A stretch of DNA of 64,000 bases from Rhizobium aethiopicum (GCF_900094625.1 NZ_FMAJ01000003.1:1-64000); one strand, 5' to 3'; positions 1-9,351 are shown, counted from the stretch's first letter. Made by a program: numbers and translations. Notes: generated from the sequence alone by a model not told the origin.

Positions 1-95
1 CCGAGTTCATGTGCGGGGACCGTTGCGAAAGCGCCGTTGAACGAGCCGACGGCTGTCCGACCTGCGCTGGCGATGACCACGGATGAATTGCTCAT
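1..95 (-). CDS. acetyl-CoA acetyltransferase (thiolase), N-terminal fragment
   Basis: The start codon and first 31 codons of a gene running off the left edge. The visible peptide contains VVIASAGRTAVGSFNGAF, the N-terminal signature of biosynthetic-type thiolases such as PhbA/AtoB, which interconvert two acetyl-CoA with acetoacetyl-CoA. A GGGAGG ribosome site lies a few bases upstream (about 102-107). It follows the two CoA-transferase genes on the same strand after a 107-bp gap, so the three probably form an acetoacetate activation and cleavage operon. A beta-ketoadipyl-CoA thiolase (pcaF) is less likely from the N-terminus. The catalytic Cys and His residues lie outside the window. Confidence 0.85.
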   Translation of the reverse strand, partial: MSNSSVVIASAGRTAVGSFNGAFATVPAHEL

Positions 96-202
96 AAAAA
101 CCTCCCACCTACTGTGCCTGGACCCGAGATCATAGCTCGTCTCCCGACTGCTAGCGAATGTGTAGTCTCTGTTCCGCGGGACAGCGGCGGCGATGGCGGC
201 CG

Positions 203-838
203 TCAGCGAAGGAAATGCGCGGTCGTCTTAGCCGCCACTTCTTCCACCGATACCCCGTCCGCCGTTTCCATCAGCTGGAACGGCTGATCCGCAGCCCGCC
301 TCTCGAAAACAGCAAGATCGGTGATGATCGTATCGACGACGTTGCGGCCCGTGAGGGGCAGGGTGCAAGCAGGGATGAACTTGGGCGAGCCATCTTTGGC
401 GACATGCTCCATGAGAACGACAATCTTCTTCACCCCTGCGACCAGGTCCATGGCTCCGCCCATTCCCTTGATCATCTTGCCCGGAATCAGCCAGTTGGCA
501 ATGTCGCCATTCTCGCTCACTTCCATGGCGCCGAGCACGGCAAGGTCGATGTGCCCTCCCCGGATCATGGCGAAGCTGTCCGAGCTCGAAAAATAGCTGC
601 TGCTCGGCAATTCGCTGATCGTCTGCTTGCCCGCGTTGATCAGATCAGCATCCTCCTCGCCCTCATAGGGAAATGGCCCGATCCCAAGCATGCCGTTTTC
701 CGACTGCAAAACAACTTCGATCCCCGGCGGGATGTGATTGGCCACCAATGTCGGTATGCCAATGCCCAGGTTGACGTAAAAGCCGTCCTGAAGGGATTTT
801 GCGGCGCGGGCCGCCATCTGATCACGAGTCCAGGCCAT
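203..838 (-). CDS. 3-oxoacid CoA-transferase subunit B
   Basis: 211 residues, normal for the beta subunit of class I CoA-transferases (ScoB/AtoA/PcaJ). With subunit A it moves CoA from succinyl-CoA or acetyl-CoA to a 3-oxoacid such as acetoacetate in the cytoplasm. The motif [10 protein letters not shown] holds the expected catalytic glutamate at about residue 47, and [11 protein letters not shown] is conserved in the family. Its ATG shares one base with the TAA of subunit A (TAATG at 836-840), which indicates translational coupling. The thiolase downstream favours acetoacetate over beta-ketoadipate as substrate, but sequence alone does not separate them. Confidence 0.92.
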   Translation of the reverse strand: MAWTRDQMAARAAKSLQDGFYVNLGIGIPTLVANHIPPGIEVVLQSENGMLGIGPFPYEGEEDADLINAGKQTISELPSSSYFSSSDSFAMIRGGHIDLAVLGAMEVSENGDIANWLIPGKMIKGMGGAMDLVAGVKKIVVLMEHVAKDGSPKFIPACTLPLTGRNVVDTIITDLAVFERRAADQPFQLMETADGVSVEEVAAKTTAHFLR

Positions 839-1548
839 TATGCCGTCTCCCTCTTCCGAACGGTCAGCGATTCGATCTTCTTGTTGTACGGACTGCCGAC
901 AATCATGCGTTTGACGTAGATGCCGGGAAGATGAACGCTGTCGGGGTCGATACTGCCGGCCGGGACGACTTCTTCGACTTCAGCCACGCAGATCTTTGCT
1001 GCGCCAGCCATCGGCTGATTGAAGTTGCGGGCGGTCTTACGGAAGATCAGATTGCCTTTTTCGTCGGCTTTCCAGCCCTTGATGATGGCAAGATCGGCAA
1101 AGATGCCGCGTTCGAGAAGATATTCTTGATCGCCGAACATCTTGGTTTCCTTGCCCTCGGCGACGATCGTGCCGACGCCGGTCTTCGTGTAGAAGCCTGG
1201 GATTCCGGCGCCACCGGCGCGGCAGCGCTCGGCAAGTGTGCCCTGCGGGCAGAACTCCACTTCGAGTTCGCCGGCCAGATATTGCCGCTCGAATTCCTTG
1301 TTCTCGCCGACATAGCTCGAAATCATCTTGCGGACCTGCCGGGTTCTGAGCAGTTTGCCGAGACCTTCGTTGTCGATACCCGCGTTGTTAGAGGCGATCG
1401 TCAGGCCAGAGACCCCTGAATCTCTTATCGCGTCGATGAGCCGCTCGGGGATCCCGCAAAGGCCGAAACCTCCGGCGCAAATCGACATGCCGTCGAAAAG
1501 CAGCCCCTCCAACGCGCTCGCAGCATCTGGGTACAGTTTTTTCACCAA
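838..1548 (-). CDS. 3-oxoacid CoA-transferase subunit A
   Basis: About 236 residues, the usual size of the alpha subunit (ScoA/AtoD/PcaI). [16 protein letters not shown] near the N-terminus and a Gly-rich CoA-binding region match the family. The frame is open to 1647, but family members begin shortly before [17 protein letters not shown] at 1548 (followed by GTG at 1545) sits 9 bases after a clear AGGAGG, so I start there; an ATG at 1587 is the alternative. It is the first gene of the operon with subunit B and the thiolase, and is divergent from the LysR gene across about 90 bp, so LysR control is likely. Confidence 0.9.
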   Translation of the reverse strand: MVKKLYPDAASALEGLLFDGMSICAGGFGLCGIPERLIDAIRDSGVSGLTIASNNAGIDNEGLGKLLRTRQVRKMISSYVGENKEFERQYLAGELEVEFCPQGTLAERCRAGGAGIPGFYTKTGVGTIVAEGKETKMFGDQEYLLERGIFADLAIIKGWKADEKGNLIFRKTARNFNQPMAGAAKICVAEVEEVVPAGSIDPDSVHLPGIYVKRMIVGSPYNKKIESLTVRKRETA

Positions 1549-1629
1549 GACAGTCAGCCTCCTCTTCCAGTCGCGGCATTGAGCCATGTTCAAGCCATAA
1601 GTTCCAATTATTTGTTTTTTGCAATAAAC

Positions 1630-1644
1630 ATAGACAATGTCTAT
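1630..1644. promoter_or_regulatory. Palindromic LysR-box candidate over the LysR start codon
   Basis: ATAGACAATGTCTAT is a perfect 7-1-7 inverted repeat and fits the T-N11-A rule for LysR-type regulators. It lies between the CoA-transferase operon and the LysR gene, and the ATG of the LysR gene (1637-1639) is inside it. Autoregulation and control of the divergent operon are inferred from position. Confidence 0.6.
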
Positions 1645-2560
1645 CAATCGAATTTCGCTCTATCACTTGGAAACCCTGATCTGGATCGCCAGACTGGGCA
1701 GCTTTGGGGCTGCAGCCGAGCGCCTGAATGCGACGCAACCGACAATCTCGGCTCGCGTCGCGGAGCTGGAGCAACGTTTAGGTACCACATTATTTCAGAA
1801 GAACGGTCGAGCAATGACTCTGACGCCGGCCGGACGAGAGCTGGTGCGCGACTACACGCCGCTCTGGGAGCAACTGCAGGATGTCCTGCTCCGGAGTTCG
1901 GGATTCGGGCAAATCAGGGGAACGGTCCGTATCGGAGCTGGTGAAATCGCAGCAGTCACCTGTCTGCCATCCTTCATCGCAGATCTGAAGGGTTACTGGC
2001 CGGAGTTGAATTTCGAAGTCGATATCGAACTGACCGCTCAGCTCATTCAAGGTCTCCAGAACGGGCAGAGCGACCTGGCATTTGCAGCAGGATCAGTGGC
2101 CCATCCCGGGCTTCGTTCCATGCCCATAGGTGCGGCCGAGCTCGTTTGGGTCGCGAGTCCCTCGGTCGCCTCCCGGCTTGTCGACGGCTCCGCCCTACAC
2201 GCGATTCCACTTTGGTCGCTGCGCGAGCACTCCCCACTCAATCAGGTGGTCCGATCGACGATCGCTCGCATAGGGGGATCTGCTCGGCAGCTCAATCTCT
2301 GCAACAATGTGCGGATGATGATCGATATTGTCACCGCCGGCGACGGCTTTGCGCTCGTTCCTCAATCGATGGTAGCGTCGCAATTACAATACGGCACTTT
2401 GATGAGGATCTTTCCCCAGGAAAGGCCTGACCCGATCATGTTCCACGTGATCTCGCGCGTGACAGAGGCAGACCCTGTCATTTTGGAAGTGTTGCGGTGT
2501 GCGAAAGACATCCGCCTGGAGCCGCATGAGACGCTTCCGCCGCGCGTTTTGACGCCCTGA
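1637..2560 (+). CDS. LysR family transcriptional regulator
   Basis: 307 residues with the classic LysR N-terminal winged helix: HLETLIWIARLGSFGAAAER, then TQPTISARVAELEQRLG at about residues 30-47, and LTPAGRELV. An effector-binding domain fills the rest. It is divergent from the CoA-transferase/thiolase operon, the usual arrangement for a LysR activator and its target, so the effector may be an acetoacetate- or hydroxybutyrate-related metabolite (inference). No Shine-Dalgarno sequence is visible before the ATG, and that ATG lies in a 15-bp palindrome, so the transcript may have a very short leader or no leader. No nearer ATG is available in frame. Confidence 0.93.
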   Translation: MSINRISLYHLETLIWIARLGSFGAAAERLNATQPTISARVAELEQRLGTTLFQKNGRAMTLTPAGRELVRDYTPLWEQLQDVLLRSSGFGQIRGTVRIGAGEIAAVTCLPSFIADLKGYWPELNFEVDIELTAQLIQGLQNGQSDLAFAAGSVAHPGLRSMPIGAAELVWVASPSVASRLVDGSALHAIPLWSLREHSPLNQVVRSTIARIGGSARQLNLCNNVRMMIDIVTAGDGFALVPQSMVASQLQYGTLMRIFPQERPDPIMFHVISRVTEADPVILEVLRCAKDIRLEPHETLPPRVLTP

Positions 2561-2902
2561 AAGATACCACCAGAAGCGAACAGCATCGATCAGACGTCCT
2601 GCGGCTGGACTGGAACGTGGTGACTTAAGCGGTTGCCGCTGCGTTCGATGGCCCAGAGATGAATACGTAGGGCTTTCCGCGATCGTGGATTTTTCGAGCT
2701 CTGCCGTGAAGTGACCGGCAGTTTGGGCCGCGTCATCACCGGCGGCATGCAAGAGCGGGCCACTGCGCGGCATCGCGAATGTGGCGCGCAATGTTCCACA
2801 TCGCCACTCGAAAAGCCGTCGATACCGCAAGCATAGGCTCGAGAAATGAAATCTCGGCACTGTTCTGGATCGCGCATATGAGACTGGTTTCAGGAAACTG
2901 TA
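2561..2902. other. Intergenic stretch, no gene recognised
   Basis: Between the LysR gene and tRNA-Phe I see no frame with a ribosome site and a protein-like composition. Short open frames on both strands run into the tRNA and are accidental. No clear hairpin terminator with a T tract was found. Confidence 0.5.
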
Positions 2903-2978
2903 TGGTGCCCAGGACCGGAATCGAACCAGTGACACGCGGATTTTCAATCCGCTGCTCTACCAACTGAGCTACCTGGGC
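2903..2978 (-). tRNA. tRNA-Phe (GAA), CCA encoded
   Basis: A 76-nt minus-strand cloverleaf. The acceptor arm GCCCAGG pairs with CCTGGGC, the D arm is GCTCAGTTGGTAGAGC, the anticodon loop is TTGAAAA with anticodon GAA, and the T arm contains GGTTCGATTCC. The discriminator base is A and the terminal CCA is encoded (2903-2905). Confidence 0.97.
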
Positions 2979-3259
2979 TAACCCGCTTCCGACGGCGCTT
3001 TCAGAAAAAGTACCGTGGGGCCTTGGTTCGCCCCGGAAGCGAGCGGGGTTATAGCATCTTGTTCGCCCATGGCAAGCATCAAATGACTCTTTTTTGACGG
3101 TCTTGCCAGTTTTGCCGATTCATGAGGAAAAATAAGAGCTTCGGCAGGCGGATGATCTAAAGCGCATCGCGATCTATCAGATTCGCTCCTCGTGCTTTGG
3201 GTCCTTGTTTTTCCGCATATCGTTGCCGCAAAACCGCGCACACGTTTGCGCGACGTGCA

Positions 3260-3472
3260 TTAGTTTTCCTCGTCGGGATAATCGGCCTTCGTCTCGTCGT
3301 CCGCAACCGGAATGGCATAAGAGCCGGTAAGCCAGCGGGAGAGATCGACCTCGCGGCAGCGATTGGAGCAGAAGGGATAGTGTTCGCGGTGCGAGGGTTT
3401 GCCGCATTCGGGGCAAGGGCGCGCCTTGCGCAGCGGTTCGACCTTGGCGGCCGCTTTCTTGTCTTCAGGCAT
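3260..3472 (-). CDS. yacG: DNA gyrase inhibitor / zinc-binding protein YacG
   Basis: 70 residues with the YacG zinc ribbon: CPECGKP (CxxC) followed by FCSNRCREVDLSRWL (CxxxC), then an acidic C-terminus. YacG proteins bind one zinc ion and are known to bind GyrB and inhibit gyrase. It is the last gene of the minus-strand cluster that starts with murA, about 130 bp after maf; a rhizobial palindrome (3501-3538) sits in that gap. The maf-yacG neighbourhood is typical of rhizobia. Confidence 0.93.
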   Translation of the reverse strand: MPEDKKAAAKVEPLRKARPCPECGKPSHREHYPFCSNRCREVDLSRWLTGSYAIPVADDETKADYPDEEN

Positions 3473-3500
3473 GATCGGTCCGTTCGATGAAATCGGCCCT

Positions 3501-3538
3501 AAAGCGGTCGAATGAAACGTGATTCACGCGACGCGCTT
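3501..3538. repeat. Imperfect rhizobial intergenic palindrome (yacG-maf gap)
   Basis: Outer bases AAGCGGTCG...CGACGCGCTT form imperfect inverted arms around AACGTGAT. The right arm is nearly the same as that of the cleaner palindrome at 13471-13508, so this looks like a member of the same dispersed family. It could also act as an RNA hairpin between maf and yacG. Confidence 0.55.
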
Positions 3539-3604
3539 CAGCTCGTTGTTTATGCATGTCGTGGTCCGGAACGGCTGCACACTCCGGGCGACATGCATCA
3601 AGGC

Positions 3605-4225
3605 TCAGCCCTCGGGCCACCGGCTGTGCACATCGAAGCCTTCGCCCGTCAGGAGCAGAATGGTTTCATAAAGCGGCAGGCCGACAACATTGGTGTAGGA
3701 GCCCACCATCTTCTGCACGAACGTGCCGGCAAGGCCCTGGATGCCGTAAGCGCCCGCCTTGCCGCGCCACTGGCCGGAAGCCAGGTAGTTCTCGATCTCG
3801 AAACCGGAAAGCCGCTTGAAGCGCACCTTGGTCTCGACGATCTTCTGGCGGATCTTGCGATCGGGCGTCACCAGGCAAACGCCGGTGTAGACAAGATGGT
3901 TGCGTCCCGACAACAGATGCAGCGAACTCAGCGCCTCGTCGGCGAACTCGGCTTTGCCGAGAATGCGCCGGCCGACGGCGACGACCGTATCGGCAGACAG
4001 GATATAGCTGCCCTTCCAAGTGATATCGCCCTTGATGGCGGCAAGGGCCGCCTCAGCCTTCTCGGCCGAAAGCCTCCGGGCGAGCGAACGCGGATGCTCC
4101 GACTTCTTCGGCGTCTCGTCGATATCCATCGGCATCAGGCGCGAAGGCTCGATGCCGGCCTGGTTGAGCAGATCGACGCGACGGGGCGAGCCCGAGGCCA
4201 GGATGAGCTTGTATTTCAGCGCCAT
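3605..4225 (-). CDS. maf: Maf family nucleoside triphosphate pyrophosphatase
   Basis: 206 residues. The N-terminus [18 protein letters not shown] is the Maf signature, followed by the conserved SAEKAEAA and a central [11 protein letters not shown] segment (DTVV motif). Maf proteins hydrolyse non-canonical or modified nucleoside triphosphates to monophosphates, a housecleaning role historically linked to septum formation. The gene is co-directional with infA (37-bp gap) and yacG. The order infA-maf-yacG is a standard alphaproteobacterial cluster. Confidence 0.93.
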   Translation of the reverse strand: MALKYKLILASGSPRRVDLLNQAGIEPSRLMPMDIDETPKKSEHPRSLARRLSAEKAEAALAAIKGDITWKGSYILSADTVVAVGRRILGKAEFADEALSSLHLLSGRNHLVYTGVCLVTPDRKIRQKIVETKVRFKRLSGFEIENYLASGQWRGKAGAYGIQGLAGTFVQKMVGSYTNVVGLPLYETILLLTGEGFDVHSRWPEG

Positions 4226-4262
4226 GAAACTTCGACCATCGGCGGACGGGGAGCGGGCAAAC

Positions 4263-4481
4263 TTACTTGAAACGGTAGGTGATGCGGCCCTTGGTCAGGT
4301 CGTAGGGCGTCATTTCCACCAGCACCTTGTCGCCGGCGAGAACGCGGATTCGGTTCTTGCGCATGCGGCCGGCGGTGTGGGCGATGATCTCATGTTCGTT
4401 TTCGAGCTTCACGCGAAACGTCGCATTCGGCAGAAGTTCGGTGACGATTCCCGGGAATTCGAGGACTTCTTCTTTCGGCAT
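4263..4481 (-). CDS. infA: translation initiation factor IF-1
   Basis: 72 residues, exactly the family length, when started at the ATG of [11 protein letters not shown]. It is a single S1/OB-fold domain with [19 protein letters not shown] and a C-terminal [11 protein letters not shown]-1 binds the ribosomal A site and assists IF-2 and IF-3 during initiation. The frame is open 13 codons upstream, but that extension is absent from family members. It lies between the LMW phosphatase and maf; the 123-bp upstream gap could hold its own promoter. Confidence 0.97.
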   Translation of the reverse strand: MPKEEVLEFPGIVTELLPNATFRVKLENEHEIIAHTAGRMRKNRIRVLAGDKVLVEMTPYDLTKGRITYRFK

Positions 4482-4604
4482 ATAGTGGTTTTCTTCCTGT
4501 GGGTTGAAGAGGCAGCGCAACGCGCGCCTTTAAAATTTGCGCGGAAACTACACAATCAAGGCGGGTTTGTGAACCTTGTTGATCGGGCTTTCCTTTATTT
4601 GTTT

Positions 4605-5090
4605 TCATGCCGATTGCGCGGCAATGCCATTTCGTCTGAGCAGCCGGCTTTCGATGAGGCCGGCCAGGTGGTTACGAACCTCGCGATAACTTTCCAGCAT
4701 CTGCTCGCGCGTTCCGCTGACGACCGTCGGATCCATGGTCGGCCAGTAGACGACGTCGATCGCGTTCGACCGCGTCAGCTCGAGGGCAGCGTGATGGGCT
4801 TGCGGCGACAGCGTGATGATCAGATCGAAATAATCATCCTCGAGTTCTTCCAGCGTCTGCGGCTGGCGGCGCCCGAGAGAAAGTCCGATTTCCTCGAGCA
4901 CGACATCGACGAAGGGATCGCGCTCGCCGGCGCGAACGCCGGCGGACCTTATATAGGTATTGCCAGGCAGAATGCTACGGGCGATCGCTTCGGCCATGGG
5001 CGATCGGATGGCGTTCATCCCGCACATGAAGAGGATGGCGCCCGGCCGCTTTCCCTCATCGACGTCAGCGGCGAGATCCATGGCCGTCAT
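4605..5090 (-). CDS. low-molecular-weight protein tyrosine phosphatase-like protein
   Basis: 161 residues. The P-loop CGMNAIRS (C23-x5-R29) matches the LMW-PTP/ArsC fold catalytic motif, and a late Asp-Pro (TMDPT) is placed like the general-acid loop of LMW phosphatases. The loop differs from the common CLGNICRS form, and the N/I positions are unusual, so substrate preference is unclear (phosphotyrosine, arsenate, or neither). Its ATG overlaps the stop of the UPF0262 gene by 4 bp, so they are co-translated. Conserved position between hisD and infA is typical of rhizobia. Confidence 0.85.
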   Translation of the reverse strand: MTAMDLAADVDEGKRPGAILFMCGMNAIRSPMAEAIARSILPGNTYIRSAGVRAGERDPFVDVVLEEIGLSLGRRQPQTLEELEDDYFDLIITLSPQAHHAALELTRSNAIDVVYWPTMDPTVVSGTREQMLESYREVRNHLAGLIESRLLRRNGIAAQSA

Positions 5091-5560
5091 CCGCGCCAGT
5101 AGAGCACGCAGACCAGGGTGAAGAGCCGCCGGGCGGTATCGAAATCGACCTCTATCTTACCGGCCAGCCTGTCTTTCAGTGTCTGCGAGCCTTCATTGTG
5201 GATGCCGCGGCGTCCCATATCGATCGCCTCGATGCGGCTTGGCGTGGCCGATCGGATCGCTTCATAATAACTTTCGCAGATCATGAAGTAATCCTTGACG
5301 ATCCGCCGAAAGGGGGTGAGCGACAGGATGTGAGTGGCGACATCGCCGCCCTCTTCCGTCTTGATGGCGAAGACCAGCTTCGAATCGACCAGCGAAATGT
5401 TCAGCCGGTAAGGCCCGCCGGAATGGCCGAGCGGCGCGAACCTGTTCTCCTCGATCAGGTCGAAGATGGCGACGGCGCGTTCATGCTCGACATCGGGCGT
5501 CGAACGGCCGATCGTATCGTCGAGGACGACGTCGCAAAGCCGGAAATCGCCCGCCGCCAT
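5087..5560 (-). CDS. UPF0262 family protein
   Basis: 157 residues from the ATG of [15 protein letters not shown], preceded by a GGTGAGGGG ribosome site; the frame extends 17 codons further but into hisD. The sequence [20 protein letters not shown] and a C-terminal [17 protein letters not shown] are the UPF0262 signature, a family confined to alphaproteobacteria with no established function. It follows hisD by 4 bp and overlaps the phosphatase gene by 4 bp, so it is part of one transcript. No signal peptide or membrane segment is visible. Confidence 0.9.
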   Translation of the reverse strand: MAAGDFRLCDVVLDDTIGRSTPDVEHERAVAIFDLIEENRFAPLGHSGGPYRLNISLVDSKLVFAIKTEEGGDVATHILSLTPFRRIVKDYFMICESYYEAIRSATPSRIEAIDMGRRGIHNEGSQTLKDRLAGKIEVDFDTARRLFTLVCVLYWRG

Positions 5561-5564
5561 CCCC

Positions 5565-6863
5565 TCACCTATCGAGGTTGAGGCGGATCGCGACCGACCG
5601 CGCATGGGCATCGAGGCCTTCGGAAACCGCTAGCGCGATCGCCGCCGGGCCGAGGGTGCGCAATTGCTGCGGGCCGAGGCGCAGGATCGAGGTGCGCTTG
5701 ACGAAATCGAGCACCGAAAGACCGGATGAGAAGCGCGCCGAACGCGCCGTCGGCAGCACATGGTTCGAACCGCCGACATAATCGCCGATTACCTCAGGCG
5801 TGTGAGCGCCGATGAAGATCGCGCCGGCATTGCGGATGCCATCGAGCAGCCGGTCCGGATCGGCCAGCGCCAACTCGACATGCTCGGCCGCAATACGGTT
5901 TGCCAAGGGAACCGCCTGCTTCAGATCGGCAACGAGGATGACAGCGCCGAAATCGCGCCAGCTTGCCGCCGCAGTCTCGGCGCGGTTCAGCGTCTTCAGC
6001 TGGCGTTCGACCGCCTGCTCCACTCCCTTGCCGAACTCTGCATCATCGGTGATCAGGATCGCCTGGGCGCTGGCGTCGTGCTCGGCCTGCGCCAAAAGGT
6101 CGGCGGCGATCCAATCGGGATTGTTGTCCTTATCGGCAATCACCAGCACCTCGGAAGGACCGGCGATCATATCGATGCCGACGGTGCCGAAGACATGACG
6201 CTTGGCAGCGGCGACATAGGCATTACCGGGACCGGTGATCTTGGAGACGGGAGCGATGGTCTCGGTGCCATAGGCGAGAGCTGCGATCGCCTGGGCGCCG
6301 CCGACACGATAGATCTCGGTCACGCCCACCAGCCTTGCGGCGGCCAGCACCGCCGGGTTGACGGCACCGCCAGTGGCGGGAACCGCAATGACAATACGCT
6401 CGACGCCGGCGACCTTGGCCGGCACGGCGTTCATCAACACCGAACTCGGGTAACTCGCAGTGCCGCCCGGGACGTAGAGCCCGACCGCCTCGATCGCCGT
6501 CCAGCGCGAGCCGAGACCGACGCCGAGATCGTCCTCGTAAATATCATCCTTCGGCAGTTGGCGGCGATGGTGGCTCTCGATACGCAATGCCGCAAGCTTC
6601 AGCGCGCCCAGCACTTCGGCAGGCACCGCCTCGATCGCAGCGTCGATCTCCTCAGGTGTCACGCGCATCGGCACGGTGGAAAAATCGATGCCGTCGAATT
6701 TCAGCGAATATTCGGCCAGCGCCGCATCGCCGCGCGCCCTGACGTCGTCGATGATGGCACGGGCCACCGAATTGACATCCTCGGAGACTTCGCGCTTCGT
6801 CGTCAGAAAGGCGGCAAAATGCTGCTCGAAACCTTCCGACGCCTGATCCAGCCAGATTGCCAA
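5565..6863 (-). CDS. hisD: histidinol dehydrogenase
   Basis: 432 residues, the usual length. HisD is a zinc enzyme that oxidises L-histidinol to L-histidine in two NAD-dependent steps, the end of histidine biosynthesis. Visible family motifs include [48 protein letters not shown] and [14 protein letters not shown], the last holding zinc-ligand Gln/His residues. It is followed after 4 bp by UPF0262 and preceded by DUF2948 after 57 bp. The rest of the his pathway is not in this window, which is normal for rhizobia. Confidence 0.97.
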   Translation of the reverse strand: MAIWLDQASEGFEQHFAAFLTTKREVSEDVNSVARAIIDDVRARGDAALAEYSLKFDGIDFSTVPMRVTPEEIDAAIEAVPAEVLGALKLAALRIESHHRRQLPKDDIYEDDLGVGLGSRWTAIEAVGLYVPGGTASYPSSVLMNAVPAKVAGVERIVIAVPATGGAVNPAVLAAARLVGVTEIYRVGGAQAIAALAYGTETIAPVSKITGPGNAYVAAAKRHVFGTVGIDMIAGPSEVLVIADKDNNPDWIAADLLAQAEHDASAQAILITDDAEFGKGVEQAVERQLKTLNRAETAAASWRDFGAVILVADLKQAVPLANRIAAEHVELALADPDRLLDGIRNAGAIFIGAHTPEVIGDYVGGSNHVLPTARSARFSSGLSVLDFVKRTSILRLGPQQLRTLGPAAIALAVSEGLDAHARSVAIRLNLDR

Positions 6864-6920
6864 GACCGATATTCCTTTTCAACTCGAACCGCGATGTTCA
6901 AACTTCAGGTGTCAAGCCAT

Positions 6921-7352
6921 TCAGGGATGGCGAGGTTTGGCAGCCGCCTGCCATGCGCCGCCGATATCGGCCATCTGGACTTCGATACATTCGACATCGA
7001 GCGCAATCGAGGCCGTGCCCGACAGCGCCAGTTCGATCGTGCCATCCGGCCCCTCGCCCTTCTTCTCGAAACGGAGCGCCAAGAGCGACAGCACCTCATC
7101 GCGCTTGCCACGATCGATGCCGAGGGAACGGACGGCAAGCACGCGTTTGAACACCAGAGCGGCGCGGCGGCGCTCGAATCCTCTGCGCTTGCGCGCGGCA
7201 CTTTCCCAGACGAAGCGATTAGCCGCAAGCGCGAACTGGGCACCGCGCGGCGACCAGTCGATGTCGCCGACCTTGAAGACGCTATCCTGCATATGCGCCG
7301 ATATGATCGCGAGGTCTTCGTCATCAAGCGCAACAAGCTTCAGGTCAGTCAT
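6921..7352 (-). CDS. DUF2948 family protein
   Basis: 143 residues starting MTDLKLVALDDEDLAIISAH, the DUF2948 hallmark. The middle contains DIDWSPRGAQFALAANRF and a basic RKRRGFERRRAALVF segment. No function is established for the family, which almost always sits between murA and hisD in rhizobia. It is cytoplasmic by composition and shows no transmembrane segment. Co-direction with hisD after 57 bp suggests shared transcription. Confidence 0.88.
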   Translation of the reverse strand: MTDLKLVALDDEDLAIISAHMQDSVFKVGDIDWSPRGAQFALAANRFVWESAARKRRGFERRRAALVFKRVLAVRSLGIDRGKRDEVLSLLALRFEKKGEGPDGTIELALSGTASIALDVECIEVQMADIGGAWQAAAKPRHP

Positions 7353-7367
7353 TCAGGCTCAATCCCC

Positions 7368-7416
7368 AGAGCATGATGCCGAAAGTGCGAGCAGTTTTCG
7401 GACGACATCATGCTCT
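7368..7416. repeat. Rhizobial hairpin repeat (AGAGCATGATG type)
   Basis: Arms AGAGCATGATG (7368-7378) and CATCATGCTCT (7406-7416) are perfectly complementary, with an inner CCGAAA/TTTTCGG pairing. This is a very common intergenic palindrome in Rhizobiales. Here it separates murA from DUF2948 and may end or attenuate the murA transcript. Confidence 0.8.
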
Positions 7417-7505
7417 TGCTATTTAACAGGCATCACCGGAATGGCGATGCGTCAGACAAGGGAAATAAGATGCTGCGACCGATTACGCAACCAGAATGAC
7501 GGCCT

Positions 7506-8798
7506 CTACTCGCTGATGCGCTCGACGACGGCGCCGCAGCGGGTCAGCTTCTCTTCGAGCCGCTCGAAACCGCGGTCGAGGTGATAGACGCGGGAGACCG
7601 TGGTTTCGCCCTCGGCGGCAAGGCCGGCGATGACGAGCGAGACGGAGGCGCGCAGATCGGTCGCCATGACAGGCGCGCCGCGCAGGCGCTGGACCCCCTC
7701 GATCTTCGCCGTCTGGCCGGAGAGCGTGATCCTGGCGCCCAGCCGGGCAAGCTCCTGCACGTGCATGAAGCGGTTTTCGAAGATCGTCTCGGTGACATGC
7801 GAGATGCCGGAGGAGCGGGTCATCAGCGCCATGAACTGCGCCTGCAGATCCGTGGGAAACCCGGGGAAAGGATCGGTTACGATGTCGACCGGCTTGATGC
7901 CGGCGCCGTTGCGCCTGATGCGCATGCCGTTGTTGGTCGCCGAGATGTCGGCGCCGGCGCGGCGGAGCGTTTCCAGCGCGGTTTCGAGCAGCGCCACATC
8001 GGTATTTTCGAGCACGACGTCGCCGCCGGCCATGGCGACGGCCATGGCGTAGGTGCCGGTCTCGATGCGATCGGGCAGGACGCGGTGACGGGCGCCGGAG
8101 AGCGAGGTGACGCCTTCAATGGTGATCGTCGAGGTGCCGGCGCCCGAAATCTTGGCGCCCATGGCGTTCAGGCAGTTGGCGAGATCGACGACTTCGGGTT
8201 CGCGCGCGGCATTGCCGATGACAGTCGTGCCGCGGGCAAGCGTTGCCGCCATCATTAGCACATGGGTGGCGCCGACGGAGACCTTCGGGAAGGTGTAGCG
8301 CGCGCCGATCAGACCGCCGTCAGGCGCCCTGGCGTTGATATAACCGGCATCGATCTCCATGGTCGCACCGAGCGCCGTCAGGCCGTCGATGAAGAGATCG
8401 ACCGGTCGGGTGCCGATGGCGCAGCCGCCCGGCAGCGATACGCGGCAATGGCCTTCGCGGGCCAAGAGCGGCCCGATGACCCAGAAGGAGGCGCGCATCT
8501 TCGAGACCAGCTCATAGGAAGCGGTGGTATCGACGATGGTGCGGCAGGTGAAATGGATCGTGCGGGCGTAGGAATCCTCCTGGCGCTCGCGGCGGCCGTT
8601 GACGGCGACGTCGACGCCATGATTGCCGAGAATACGCATCAGAAGTTCGACGTCGGCCAGATGCGGCACGTTTTCGAGCGTCAGCGTATCGCTGGTCAGA
8701 AGCGAGGCGATCATCAGCGGCAGTGCGGCATTCTTGGCGCCGGAAATCGGAATGATGCCATTCAGCTCATTACCGCCGACAATTCTGATACGATCCAT
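7506..8798 (-). CDS. murA: UDP-N-acetylglucosamine 1-carboxyvinyltransferase
   Basis: 430 residues, the typical length. MurA transfers enolpyruvate from PEP to UDP-GlcNAc, the first committed step of peptidoglycan synthesis. Lys22-Asn23 in SGAKNAALP and the catalytic cysteine in [11 protein letters not shown] (about residue 126) are present; because this Cys is retained, the enzyme is expected to be fosfomycin sensitive. C-terminal [14 protein letters not shown] and the E/R-rich end also fit. It heads the minus-strand cluster leading to yacG, with a palindromic repeat in the 153-bp gap before DUF2948. Confidence 0.98.
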   Translation of the reverse strand: MDRIRIVGGNELNGIIPISGAKNAALPLMIASLLTSDTLTLENVPHLADVELLMRILGNHGVDVAVNGRRERQEDSYARTIHFTCRTIVDTTASYELVSKMRASFWVIGPLLAREGHCRVSLPGGCAIGTRPVDLFIDGLTALGATMEIDAGYINARAPDGGLIGARYTFPKVSVGATHVLMMAATLARGTTVIGNAAREPEVVDLANCLNAMGAKISGAGTSTITIEGVTSLSGARHRVLPDRIETGTYAMAVAMAGGDVVLENTDVALLETALETLRRAGADISATNNGMRIRRNGAGIKPVDIVTDPFPGFPTDLQAQFMALMTRSSGISHVTETIFENRFMHVQELARLGARITLSGQTAKIEGVQRLRGAPVMATDLRASVSLVIAGLAAEGETTVSRVYHLDRGFERLEEKLTRCGAVVERISE

Positions 8799-8890
8799 GT
8801 GCGCTTACTTCCTGAAAGTTCTGCCTTGAAAGAAGGAGTGAGGTGTTTAGGGGATTTATGAAGAGGGTTCAATTCGTGCGGGACGGAACA

Positions 8891-9085
8891 TTATGATTCG
8901 TCCATTTTTGCGGCGGGCAGGCCGTTTGTTTCGTCGGCCTGGCCGGAACGGCGGGCGCGCACCTGCTGTTTGCGTCTCGAAAGGTTTTCCCTGAGCTTTT
9001 CGGCGGCGCGCTCGCGGCGCAGTTTCGCCTGTGCCTCAATCGCCTCTTTACGGCTCTTCTGGCCGGTTTCGGTCTTGTCGTTCAT
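8891..9085 (-). CDS. small charged hypothetical protein
   Basis: 64 residues from the ATG of MNDKTETGQKSRKEAIEAQ. It is highly charged, rich in Arg, Lys, Glu and Ala, and predicted by eye to be one long helix (KLRRERAAEKLRENLSRRKQQ) with an unstructured tail. No known domain is recognised. The frame is open further upstream, through the tRNA-Thr gene, and that extension is not real. Distance from murA is about 90 bp in the same direction (upstream of it). Probably a conserved rhizobial hypothetical; function unknown. Confidence 0.6.
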   Translation of the reverse strand: MNDKTETGQKSRKEAIEAQAKLRRERAAEKLRENLSRRKQQVRARRSGQADETNGLPAAKMDES

Positions 9086-9241
9086 GTCAACAGAATTAGC
9101 CGAATTCGCGCCGATCCAAAAGTCCCTTGCACCTCTATCCACGCGAAGTTGGATTTTGCGGCTTGCGCTTGTCGCCAAGCTGTGGCAATAGCCGCCCCGT
9201 TCCCGCAATTGAGCCGCCCGGCTCCATGCGGATCTGGTCCT

Positions 9242-9316
9242 GCTGCCGTAGCTCAGTGGTAGAGCACACCCTTGGTAAGGGTGAGGTCGGTGGTTCAATC
9301 CCACTCGGCAGCACCA
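9242..9316 (+). tRNA. tRNA-Thr (GGT), CCA encoded
   Basis: A 75-nt cloverleaf. The acceptor arm GCTGCCG pairs with CGGCAGC, the D arm is GCTCAGTGGTAGAGC, the anticodon loop TTGGTAA gives anticodon GGT, and the T arm contains GGTTCAATCCC. The discriminator is A and the CCA is encoded at 9314-9316. Confidence 0.97.
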
Positions 9317-9351
9317 GTTTTCTCCCGGACACCATTTTCTTACGCGTCTGG

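Noticed and set aside
2903..9316. Genomic island anchored at tRNA-Phe or tRNA-Thr
   Set aside because: No integrase or repeated tRNA 3' ends were found, and the genes between the two tRNAs are conserved core genes.
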